Part shown: positions 1 to 5,161 of the stretch, piece by piece | Layout of the letters: the number at the start of each line of letters is the position of its first letter | How positions within the stretch are numbered: the stretch's first letter is position 1 | DNA from: JADFSZ01 sp022560555 [NCBI: PVC group bacterium] | GTDB taxonomy: Bacteria; GCA-001730085; JADFSZ01 | Direction of reading: 5' to 3' | Assembly (NCBI GenBank): GCA_022560555.1 | Contig: JADFSZ010000074.1 | Location: 1 to 8,330 of the forward strand | DNA length: 8,330 nt | Program-made: the position numbers and the translations under genes | Notes under the pieces: model-generated | What the model was told of the DNA's origin: nothing | Seen by the model: the letters and a program-made list of their open reading frames with translations, nothing else | Databases searched by the model: none

Positions 1-465
1 TCTTATCTTTAGTCCCATCGTGAGCAGATCCGGGCTCTTTTTGATCCTATCGATCCTAGACTCCGGTCTTTTCAATGAAACAGCTTTTTTCAATGAAATA
101 ACTTTTTTCAATGAAACAAGCTCTTTGGGTAAGGGGTTTAGCGGATTATGATGTTCAAGACGGTACGGATGCGCTTCTACAGAAGTCAGTTTGGCTAATA
201 ACATGGATTCTTGAGAAACTTTTTTCAGACTGAGCGCATCCAGCGGATGCGCTCGGTCTGATTCCGTAATCTTTTCATTAGGAGGAGCATCCAAAATGTC
301 TTCAGCCTCAGAAACGGATTCCTCAAAAACAGCGTGAACAATGATGGGCGCTCTCGGTTTTTCTTTTGTATCGTGCGCGTTAAAAAACCCGCCCGGCATG
401 CCGGACATAAAGGCCAAATGAATAAGACTTGAGCCGAAAACAGCGCCCCAAAGGGATTTTTTCAT
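1..465 (-). CDS. TonB-like periplasm-spanning protein, N-terminal part (runs off the window)
   Basis: An open frame of 155 codons starts at ATG 465 and is still open at base 1, so the C-terminal domain is not visible. The N-terminus is MKKSLWGAVFGSSLIHLAFM: a short basic start, one hydrophobic segment (about residues 5-20), and S12-x3-H16 inside it. SxxxH in the single membrane helix is the hallmark of TonB, where it contacts ExbB/ExbD. The rest (about 25-155) is polar, Pro/Lys/Glu-containing and low in complexity, as expected of a periplasm-spanning linker, and holds three tandem LVSLKK-type hexapeptides. An AAAAAGG ribosome binding site lies 7 nt upstream, inside the last 17-bp repeat unit. 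It follows two minor pilin-like genes, so a GspC- or pilus-associated single-span protein is an alternative. That the frame is coding is fairly sure; the TonB assignment rests on the N-terminus only. Confidence 0.55.
   Translation of the reverse strand, partial: MKKSLWGAVFGSSLIHLAFMSGMPGGFFNAHDTKEKPRAPIIVHAVFEESVSEAEDILDAPPNEKITESDRAHPLDALSLKKVSQESMLLAKLTSVEAHPYRLEHHNPLNPLPKELVSLKKVISLKKAVSLKRPESRIDRIKKSPDLLTMGLKIR
67..120 (-). repeat. Three in-frame 18-bp tandem repeats inside the TonB-like gene
   Basis: On the plus strand three adjacent 18-mers (67-84, 85-102, 103-120) follow the pattern TTTTTTCAATGAAACARC, neighbouring copies differing at two or three positions. Because 18 is a multiple of three, the minus strand reads three six-residue units: LVSLKK, VISLKK, AVSLKR. 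Each copy contains the odd palindrome TTTCAATGAAA. The sequence is close to the 17-bp intergenic array at 463-564. Confidence 0.9.
225..261. repeat. 37-nt near-perfect stem-loop inside the TonB-like coding region
   Basis: Bases 225-241 pair with 245-261 (17-bp arms, loop AGC 242-244) with one exception, T231 against G255, which is a G-U wobble if the plus strand is transcribed. The core arms are GAGCGCATCC and GGATGCGCTC. A further copy of the right-arm core, GGATGCGCTT, lies at 167-176. The stem-loop encodes the ESDRAHPLDALSL part of the linker. It is REP-like in form, but I cannot assign it to a known family. Confidence 0.8.
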
Positions 466-561
466 TGAACAACCTTTTTCATTAAAAAACTTGTTTCATT
501 AAAAAAACTGTTTCATAGAAAACACTTTTTCAGTAAAAAATCATTTTCAGTGAAAAATCAT
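462..561 (-). other. Chain of five micro-ORFs created by the 17-bp repeats
   Basis: Reading the minus strand, ATG 561 overlaps the TGA of the mshD-like gene (ATGA) and gives MIFH-stop. ATG 544 gives MIFY-stop, ATG 516 gives MKQFF-stop, and its TAA shares its last A with ATG 499 (MKQVF-stop). That TAA again shares an A with ATG 482 (MKKVVQ-stop), whose TGA overlaps ATG 465 of the TonB-like gene. The open frames are read directly. Whether ribosomes use them is unknown: only the last has a recognisable ribosome binding site downstream, and AT-rich repeats give short frames by chance. Confidence 0.35.
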
Positions 562-564
562 TTT
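463..564 (-). repeat. Six 17-bp tandem repeats between the mshD-like gene and the TonB-like gene
   Basis: On the plus strand, units start at 463, 480, 497, 514, 531 and 548, exactly 17 bp apart: for example CATTAAAAAACTTGTTT and CAGTGAAAAATCATTTT. A seventh, decayed unit may begin at 565. The units are AT-rich and keep a TTTCAnTGAAA-like core; one is a perfect odd palindrome (TTTTCAGTGAAAA, 544-556). The array fills the whole gap between two genes and includes the start codon of the TonB-like gene. Variation in the unit nearest the gene creates the AAAAAGG ribosome binding site (473-479). There are no spacers, so it is not a CRISPR array. Confidence 0.92.
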
Positions 565-1061
565 TTGATTTTTAAACCTGACAAAACAACCTCTTCATCT
601 GACAACCACAAGACCTGCACTTGAATTTTTTTATAATCTGTACTTCCGTCTGTTGTATCCGAATCCAAATCGTCTGATAATACATTCGCGACAATTACAT
701 TTCTGGTATATTGGGTAAAATCACTCAACACAAGGCCCTGCCTGTCTTGAGGAGGCTGACTCGTCCAATCATCATAATCATCCACATCATCAAAAAGATT
801 TCGAGGTCCCGCGAGGAGTTCCCCCGCCTCCCGTCCGAAAGAACCGGCCGGCAAACCGGTGTCTTCAAAATCTTTGGACAAAACCTCAGCGAGTAAACCT
901 TGGGCCAAGTTGAGAGCAACATACGTACTAACTGGTTTGGCCGTGCGTGTTATAACAAGAGAAAATTGATCCATAAGCCCAACCAAAGCCACTCCTAAAA
1001 TAATGATGACCAAAATAAGTTCAATCAGTGTAAATCCGGATCTAGGACAATATTTTATCAT
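558..1061 (-). CDS. Minor pilin / pseudopilin, MshD- or GspI/PilV-like
   Basis: This 167-residue protein starts MIKYCPRSG and continues FTLIE, a class III prepilin cleavage site: the prepilin peptidase would cut after G9 and methylate F10, and E14 is the conserved Glu5 of the mature pilin. The hydrophobic helix runs from about residue 10 to 32. The acidic stretch DDVDDYDDW (91-99) and the overall layout resemble MSHA minor pilin MshD, while the N-terminal third also fits GspI/PilV. It would sit in the inner membrane and join the tip of a pilus or pseudopilus. ATG 1061 was chosen for the 9-residue leader; no clear ribosome binding site precedes it, so it may depend on translation of the upstream gene, 30 nt away. 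Its TGA lies at the edge of the 17-bp repeat array. Confidence 0.8.
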   Translation of the reverse strand: MIKYCPRSGFTLIELILVIIILGVALVGLMDQFSLVITRTAKPVSTYVALNLAQGLLAEVLSKDFEDTGLPAGSFGREAGELLAGPRNLFDDVDDYDDWTSQPPQDRQGLVLSDFTQYTRNVIVANVLSDDLDSDTTDGSTDYKKIQVQVLWLSDEEVVLSGLKIKK

Positions 1062-1091
1062 GGCTTGAATGATTTAGAATAAAATTCTGCT

Positions 1092-1622
1092 CTAATTATG
1101 AATGTGCCCGGTTCCCGGCTCAATAAAAATCGTCCGAGTCGAAATGCCGTTCGACAAAACAACTTCCCCTAAAACAACCATCGTATCATTGGTGTCTCCC
1201 ATAAGAGGCTCTCCAAAAACATTAAACTTCACAATCTGAGAGCCGTCAAACGATGCAGAATCAATATGAACGTTTTTAAAAATTCCCTGATTTAATTGAT
1301 TCACAAACGGCCCCAAATCATGCGGATTACTGATTTGATCCGTTGTGTCATCCCCCTCAAACACATAGTACAAATCAGCCGGAATGTCAAAAAAAACCCC
1401 GTAAATCGCGTGCCGGGTGACACTCAAACGCTGTGTAAAACGCATGTCCGAAATCACCCGGTCCACAGCACTCGATAACCTGACAGCAGGTACCACGCGC
1501 ATACGGGGAATAAGGACAAGCGACAAAACACCTATGATCCCGAGAACAAGAATAAGCTCCATAAGTGAAAACCCCTTTTTAAACCGGCTGCGATGCGATG
1601 ACAAACAAAAAAAGGGAGGCAT
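1092..1622 (-). CDS. Minor pseudopilin, MshC- or GspH/FimT-like
   Basis: The protein has 176 residues from ATG 1622. A leader ending KKG17 is followed by FSLME, a prepilin cleavage and methylation site with Glu5 at E22 and a hydrophobic helix to about residue 38. The following region (IPRM, then a predicted alpha segment with DRVISDMRFTQRLSVTRH) and a beta-rich C-terminus are typical of GspH/FimT and MshC proteins. The frame is open further upstream to ATG 1661, but that would run through the 30-bp palindrome and lacks a ribosome binding site. ATG 1622 has GGGAGG 9 nt upstream, inside the left arm of that palindrome. TTG 1604 is another option and gives a shorter leader. The pilin-like identity is secure; the start is not. 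Confidence 0.75.
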   Translation of the reverse strand: MPPFFCLSSHRSRFKKGFSLMELILVLGIIGVLSLVLIPRMRVVPAVRLSSAVDRVISDMRFTQRLSVTRHAIYGVFFDIPADLYYVFEGDDTTDQISNPHDLGPFVNQLNQGIFKNVHIDSASFDGSQIVKFNVFGEPLMGDTNDTMVVLGEVVLSNGISTRTIFIEPGTGHIHN

Positions 1623-1640
1623 CCATGGATGCCTCCCTTT
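1607..1640 (-). terminator. Palindromic hairpin with T-run after the pilin gene (terminator or attenuator)
   Basis: Bases 1611-1640 form a perfect 30-bp palindrome (arm AAAGGGAGGCATCCA). In minus-strand RNA the GC-rich stem is followed by seven U (1613-1607), the form of an intrinsic terminator. It lies 36 nt after the stop of the abundant-type pilin and before the minor pilins, so partial read-through would set a high major-to-minor ratio. The left arm also contains GGGAGG, the likely ribosome binding site of the next gene, paired with CCTCCC of the right arm. The turn must open by a few bases because the palindrome has no loop of its own. Confidence 0.75.
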
Positions 1641-1676
1641 GATCTTAATCCTTAGATTCATAAAAGCTTGTTTCTA

Positions 1677-2066
1677 TTACTGTTCGGAAAACCTTCCTGT
1701 TGCCGGATCATACACGTAAGTTCGGTCTGAGCTGCCTACCGGAACAGTATATGTGTTCGAATCACGCGGCTCGTTTTCCCATTGACTTTCAGTTAATCCC
1801 AACTGATCCAAAACAACCTCAAACAATCCTGTGTTGGACTGGTCAACCTCAAGATCATCCGGCCACCGATCAAAACCGTTCACAAGATCTTCCGCGTGAT
1901 AAATCATGATACCCGCTCTCACAGCGCCAACCACTCCGTCCACAGCAGCCTCTTGAGCATCTTCTCTCAAATCTATAAAACGAGGAACAGCAACAACAGC
2001 GAGAATTCCCAGAATAACAATGACCATGATCAGTTCAATCAGAGTAAAACCTTTATTCTTCGCCAT
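1677..2066 (-). CDS. Type IV pilin, probable major subunit (MSHA-like)
   Basis: The 129-residue prepilin starts MAKNKG followed by FTLIE: cleavage after G6, methylation of F7, Glu5 at E11. The hydrophobic helix IMVIVILGILAVVAV is followed by PRFIDLREDAQEAAVDG, a pattern typical of MshA-type pilins. The C-terminus YVYDPATGRF also fits that group. It has no cysteine after the helix and no GspG-type calcium-binding C-terminus, which argues against a GspG major pseudopilin. ATG 2066 is chosen because a strong AAAGGAGG site lies 7 nt upstream and the leader is the usual 6 residues; the longer open frame from 2189 is untranslated leader. It is the first gene after a promoter and is followed by a terminator-like hairpin, as expected of a highly expressed subunit. 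Confidence 0.85.
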   Translation of the reverse strand: MAKNKGFTLIELIMVIVILGILAVVAVPRFIDLREDAQEAAVDGVVGAVRAGIMIYHAEDLVNGFDRWPDDLEVDQSNTGLFEVVLDQLGLTESQWENEPRDSNTYTVPVGSSDRTYVYDPATGRFSEQ

Positions 2067-2073
2067 CTGCTTT

Positions 2074-2081
2074 CCTCCTTT
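2074..2081 (-). promoter_or_regulatory. Strong ribosome binding site that sets the pilin start
   Basis: Minus strand AAAGGAGG, 7 nt before ATG 2066. It rules out the 41-residue longer reading from 2189, which has no such site and overlaps the end of the phosphofructokinase gene. Confidence 0.85.
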
Positions 2082-2114
2082 CGAGTTTATGAATATATAG
2101 TTGTAACACCTACT

Positions 2115-2144
2115 ATTATAAGCACAAAAAGCCAAATACTTCAA
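2115..2144 (-). promoter_or_regulatory. Sigma70-type promoter of the pilin cluster
   Basis: On the minus strand TTGAAG (2144-2139) and a perfect TATAAT (2120-2115) are separated by 18 bp. Transcription would begin near 2108, giving a leader of about 40 nt before the pilin ATG. The site lies in the only sizeable AT-rich gap (2067-2172) between genes. I see no convincing intrinsic terminator for the phosphofructokinase transcript in the same gap. Confidence 0.6.
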
Positions 2145-2172
2145 CCAAAAAATCCTTTTCCGTTCTAAAAGC

Positions 2173-3390
2173 TCAATAATGCCGGTCAACGATTTCTGTT
2201 ATCTCAACACATTCGGCTTTGAAATCTTGCTTCGAAGAACGTCCAAAACATACGCCCAAAGATTCATAGAATTCAACAACACTGAGATCTACGTATCTTG
2301 GCACAATAGCATCTTGAGTTTTCATATAGCGCACTTGATGGCCTTTCACATCAACCACCGTAACTCCGGATAAACCCTGCTTCAGCAATATCACAGCAGC
2401 GGCACCCGCTTCCCGCCCAAAACTGACATCAAAAGCAGAAGTTTGTCCGCAACGCACCAAATGTCCGGGGCGAACATCCCGAATCTCAGGAATTTCATAC
2501 AGATCCTGAACAAACATTCCGGTGGTCTCCATAAATTGACGCAATTCGGCATCTTGTTTCATACGCTTTTCAACCTGTTGACACACATATTTACCCGCCC
2601 CGGCCAATTTCTTATGTCCAAAAGTATCCAATCCGGCCGATTCATCATAAATTCCTTTTCCATTGATATCTTTCAAGCCCTCCGCAACAACAATGGTGTA
2701 CGTTCCGGACTTCACATCGCTTTTTTCAATGCGACCCATATAAACCTTTTTCATATGTTCATACACAATGTCCATATCAACGGGAACTTCCGGGATGAGA
2801 ATACAGTCCGCGTCCGCCCCAAGGCCGCCCCGAAAAGCCGTATGTCCGGCATATCGCCCAAACACTTCAACCACAATAATACGGTTGTGGGTCTTCCCTG
2901 TCGTTTTTAAATCAACCACAAATTGGCTAATACGGTTAATGGTGGAGTCCCCCCCGACAGAATAAGGCTGAAGATCCAAATCCATCGTTTTTGGAGCTTG
3001 CACACAGGCGATCCCGTGGCTAGCGAGATCCACCATCACGGATCCGGTATCATCTCCTCCGCTAATCACCAGCCCGTCAATTTGAAATTTTTCTAAACCC
3101 TGTTTAATACGCTGATACTTTTGCTCATCCTTAATTTTCTTGATTTTCACGCGAGAATGTCCGGCCTCGGAACCCGCTAGATTCGAATCGATAAAATCAA
3201 CTCTTTGAGGCGTCAGTGTCACCAATTCTTTAAATTGAATCAAGTTGTAAAGACCGGCATATCCGTTCGGAATGATAACAATCTCAATCCCGTTACGAAG
3301 GGCCATTTGCGCCGCTCCTTTAATCACAGCGTTCAGGCCTCCGCAATCTCCACCACTCGTAATCACTCCAATTCGTTTCATCTCTCCCAC
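2173..3390 (-). CDS. pfp: Phosphofructokinase, predicted pyrophosphate-dependent
   Basis: A 405-residue PFK-family protein that phosphorylates fructose 6-phosphate at C1 in the cytoplasm. The N-terminal ITSGGDCGGLNAVI (10-23) is the family nucleotide/phosphate loop. GGDDT (111-115) carries Asp where ATP enzymes have Gly (E. coli PfkA Gly104), and PKTMD (133-137) carries Lys where they have Gly (Gly124). These two residues are the established signature of PPi-dependent enzymes, in which the reaction is reversible. T135, D137 and D139 match the catalytic TxDxD, though the usual Asn is Leu (TMDLD). HNR170 and EVFGR (175-179) correspond to the fructose-6-phosphate site, with Phe replacing the usual Met. 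The length fits PPi-PFKs (about 400) better than PfkA (about 320). GTG 3390 is chosen because AAGGAGG lies 5 nt upstream; ATG 3381 (MKRIGV) is an alternative. Confidence 0.88.
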   Translation of the reverse strand: MGEMKRIGVITSGGDCGGLNAVIKGAAQMALRNGIEIVIIPNGYAGLYNLIQFKELVTLTPQRVDFIDSNLAGSEAGHSRVKIKKIKDEQKYQRIKQGLEKFQIDGLVISGGDDTGSVMVDLASHGIACVQAPKTMDLDLQPYSVGGDSTINRISQFVVDLKTTGKTHNRIIVVEVFGRYAGHTAFRGGLGADADCILIPEVPVDMDIVYEHMKKVYMGRIEKSDVKSGTYTIVVAEGLKDINGKGIYDESAGLDTFGHKKLAGAGKYVCQQVEKRMKQDAELRQFMETTGMFVQDLYEIPEIRDVRPGHLVRCGQTSAFDVSFGREAGAAAVILLKQGLSGVTVVDVKGHQVRYMKTQDAIVPRYVDLSVVEFYESLGVCFGRSSKQDFKAECVEITEIVDRHY

Positions 3391-3430
3391 AACATCCTCC
3401 TTGACTTAAACCAGGTCGATCCCACAGCGC

Positions 3431-3904
3431 TTAAAGCGCTTTGATCCTACTGATCATTTCGGTTGTTGAAAATCCGTCTAAAAAATCAATTGTAGCCACT
3501 TTCCCTCCGTACGCCTCTACTGTATCGGCCCCCACAATCTCGTTCTTTCGATAATCCCCTCCCTTAACCAAAATGTCGGGCTTAACAAGCTCAATCAGTT
3601 TCTGAGGTGTGTCATCATCAAAAAAAACAACATAATCAACACTCGTCAAAGACGCCAAAACACACGCACGATCTTTTTCACAAACAAGTGGACGCTTCGG
3701 CCCCTTGATACGCTTGACAGAGGCGTCCGTGTTTAATCCTACGACAAGACAGTCTCCCATATTTTTCGCGTGATTAAGATAATACACGTGTCCGGGATGG
3801 AGTATATCAAAACACCCGTTTGTGAAAACAATGGTCTTTTTTTCACTTTTGATTTTTTCTAACAAGGGCCGAACAGAATCCCCATTTTGAATTTTCGAAT
3901 CCAT
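3431..3904 (-). CDS. rfaE2: D-glycero-beta-D-manno-heptose 1-phosphate adenylyltransferase (HldE C-terminal domain type)
   Basis: The 157-residue protein transfers AMP from ATP to heptose 1-phosphate, the last-but-one step in making ADP-L-glycero-D-manno-heptose for LPS inner core. It shows the nucleotidyltransferase signature TNGCFDILHPGH (28-39; HxGH 36-39), NTDASVKRIKG (58-68), LVKGGDY (112-118) and FSTT (145-148), all matching the C-terminal half of E. coli HldE. The N-terminal kinase half is absent, so it is the stand-alone form. The ATG is one nucleotide after the gmhA stop (TAATATG) and has no ribosome binding site of its own, suggesting coupled translation. A 15-bp palindrome spans its stop codon. 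Confidence 0.92.
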   Translation of the reverse strand: MDSKIQNGDSVRPLLEKIKSEKKTIVFTNGCFDILHPGHVYYLNHAKNMGDCLVVGLNTDASVKRIKGPKRPLVCEKDRACVLASLTSVDYVVFFDDDTPQKLIELVKPDILVKGGDYRKNEIVGADTVEAYGGKVATIDFLDGFSTTEMISRIKAL

Positions 3905-3905
3905 A

Positions 3906-4487
3906 TTATTTGGGGAACATTTCCTTTTCTACCATTTCACATATTAAGTGCCCTACCAGCATCATCCCCTGTTGAATCAAAGCCGTATCGTCCGAGGGAA
4001 TAATCAAAAGATGATCAGCGCATTTTTCTAGTCCTTGAGATGATGATCCCGTCCAAACCATGGTACTTGCCCCTTTCGTCCGTGCTCTCTCAAGCCCCAA
4101 GATCACATTTTGGGATCGACCACTGGTTGTCAAACCCACGCACACATCCTTCACATCCACCAAGCCCTCGATTTGTCGGGCAAATATATGATCGTATCCA
4201 TAGTCATTCGCCAAACACGTCAACACAGCCGGATTGCTCGTGAGAGCCAACGCCGGCAGAGCCAAACGGTCTTTTTTAAATCGTCCGATAAATTCGGCGG
4301 CGAGATGCATGGCATCGGCCGCACTTCCGCCGTTTCCAAAAAACACAATTTTTCCGTTATTTTTCAATATCTCGACAAAAACAGAAAACACATGATAAAT
4401 ATCATCCACATTACTTTGAATCATCTGTTGTTTCAAATCCACATCTCTTTCTATGGCTTTGACAATATCATTACGTTTAGAGCTCAT
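3906..4487 (-). CDS. gmhA: D-sedoheptulose 7-phosphate isomerase
   Basis: A 193-residue SIS-domain protein that converts sedoheptulose 7-phosphate to D-glycero-D-manno-heptose 7-phosphate, the first step of LPS heptose synthesis. FFGNGGSAADAMHLAAEF (49-66) contains the phosphate-binding loop and H61/E65. TTSGRSQNV (120-128) is the second phosphate loop. Q172 and H180 lie at the same positions as the zinc/active-site residues of E. coli GmhA. An AAAGGAGAG site stands 5 nt before ATG 4487. With the adjacent adenylyltransferase it implies a heptose-containing outer-membrane glycolipid; the kinase and phosphatase steps are not in this window. Confidence 0.93.
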   Translation of the reverse strand: MSSKRNDIVKAIERDVDLKQQMIQSNVDDIYHVFSVFVEILKNNGKIVFFGNGGSAADAMHLAAEFIGRFKKDRLALPALALTSNPAVLTCLANDYGYDHIFARQIEGLVDVKDVCVGLTTSGRSQNVILGLERARTKGASTMVWTGSSSQGLEKCADHLLIIPSDDTALIQQGMMLVGHLICEMVEKEMFPK

Positions 4488-4513
4488 AAGGGCTCTCCTT
4501 TACTTGGTAAAAT

Positions 4514-5146
4514 TCATGAGCGGTATGGATGAGCTTGAGTTCCTTGGGGCGCCTCAACACCATCATCTTTCGCCGGTCGTTGAGGCATAATGCGATCGAT
4601 ACTGACATAAACACGAACTTTTGTTTCTACACCCAAAAGCTCTTCCATGCTTTTTCGAATCTTCTCTTGGACATTGTCAGCAATATCAGGAACGTTGGAT
4701 CCGGCCCAAATGGAAACACGGCTATAAACCCGCACCTCACTCTTTTTGGTCTTGATCTTGGAGCGCACATCCCGCACTTCTTCAATTTTGACTCCGCATT
4801 TCTGTATAAATTCTTCGACGGCCGCGAGAGAAATACGGATTTCACCTAAAGAATTACGAATAGAGATAAACTTAGCTTTACGCCCTCGGCTAATGAGAAT
4901 TTTTAGAATGCTATAGCCCATCAAAAACAAAACGGTCCCGAATAAAAACACGAGCAATGTTTGATACAAACTGCTTCCCATCGTCACACGAAACCAATCA
5001 AAAAATGCGGGGCAGGCTTGATAAATCTCTGAGTCCTCAGGGAGAACATTGATCGAAAAACTCAAAAGCAAAAGCAAAATAACAGCTCCGATCCCCAGCA
5101 AAAAAACCGCGTAAAATACCAGCATAAAGCGACCTCTTTTTAACAT
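4514..5146 (-). CDS. amaP: AmaP-like membrane anchor with Asp23-type C-terminal domain
   Basis: The 210-residue protein has a basic start (MLKRGRF), a first membrane helix (about 7-30), an extracytoplasmic loop, a second helix (about 60-85) ending in a basic cluster (SRGRKAK), and a cytoplasmic domain from about 100 to 187 beginning GEIRISLAAVEEFI, similar to Asp23/AmaP domains. The polar tail has no clear motif. In Firmicutes AmaP tethers Asp23 to the membrane; here the Asp23-like gene is directly upstream, which supports the same partnership. ATG 5146 is chosen because AGGA lies 5 nt and AGGAG 10 nt upstream, giving a 13-nt gap after the Asp23-like stop. The frame is open to TTG 5191, which would overlap that gene and lacks a good site. 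Confidence 0.72.
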   Translation of the reverse strand: MLKRGRFMLVFYAVFLLGIGAVILLLLLSFSINVLPEDSEIYQACPAFFDWFRVTMGSSLYQTLLVFLFGTVLFLMGYSILKILISRGRKAKFISIRNSLGEIRISLAAVEEFIQKCGVKIEEVRDVRSKIKTKKSEVRVYSRVSIWAGSNVPDIADNVQEKIRKSMEELLGVETKVRVYVSIDRIMPQRPAKDDGVEAPQGTQAHPYRS

Positions 5147-5151
5147 AGCTT

Positions 5152-5161
5152 TCCTGCTCCT
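5152..5161 (-). promoter_or_regulatory. Ribosome binding site that sets the amaP start
   Basis: Minus-strand AGGAGCAGGA overlaps the TAG stop of the Asp23-like gene and lies 5 nt before ATG 5146. It favours this start over TTG 5191 and ATG 5170. Confidence 0.65.

Noticed and set aside
43-60. Direct repeat GATCCTATC / GATCCTAGA near the left edge
   Set aside because: Two 9-bp copies with mismatches in coding sequence; too short to claim an element or attachment site.
393-404. 12-bp palindrome CCGGCATGCCGG in the TonB-like gene
   Set aside because: It is short, isolated and within coding sequence, and could be a chance result of the MPGG codons.
463-564. CRISPR array
   Set aside because: The 17-bp units are directly adjacent with no unique spacers, are degenerate, and no cas gene is present.
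1077-1089. Small inverted repeat AGAATAAAATTCT between the MshC-like and MshD-like genes
   Set aside because: Only 5-bp AT-rich arms with no T-run; not stable enough to call a terminator or processing site.
1623-1661. Longer start for the MshC-like gene at ATG 1661
   Set aside because: The added residues are just the translated palindrome, no ribosome binding site precedes the ATG, and the leader would be unusually long.
2067-2189. Longer start for the pilin gene at 2189
   Set aside because: It would overlap the phosphofructokinase gene, lacks a ribosome binding site, runs through the promoter, and gives a 47-residue leader where 6 residues are normal.
3426-3440. Palindrome AGCGCTTAAAGCGCT at the rfaE2 stop as a terminator
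   Set aside because: The usable stem is about 5 bp with a short loop and no T-run follows, so it is unlikely to terminate transcription. It may be chance or a binding site.
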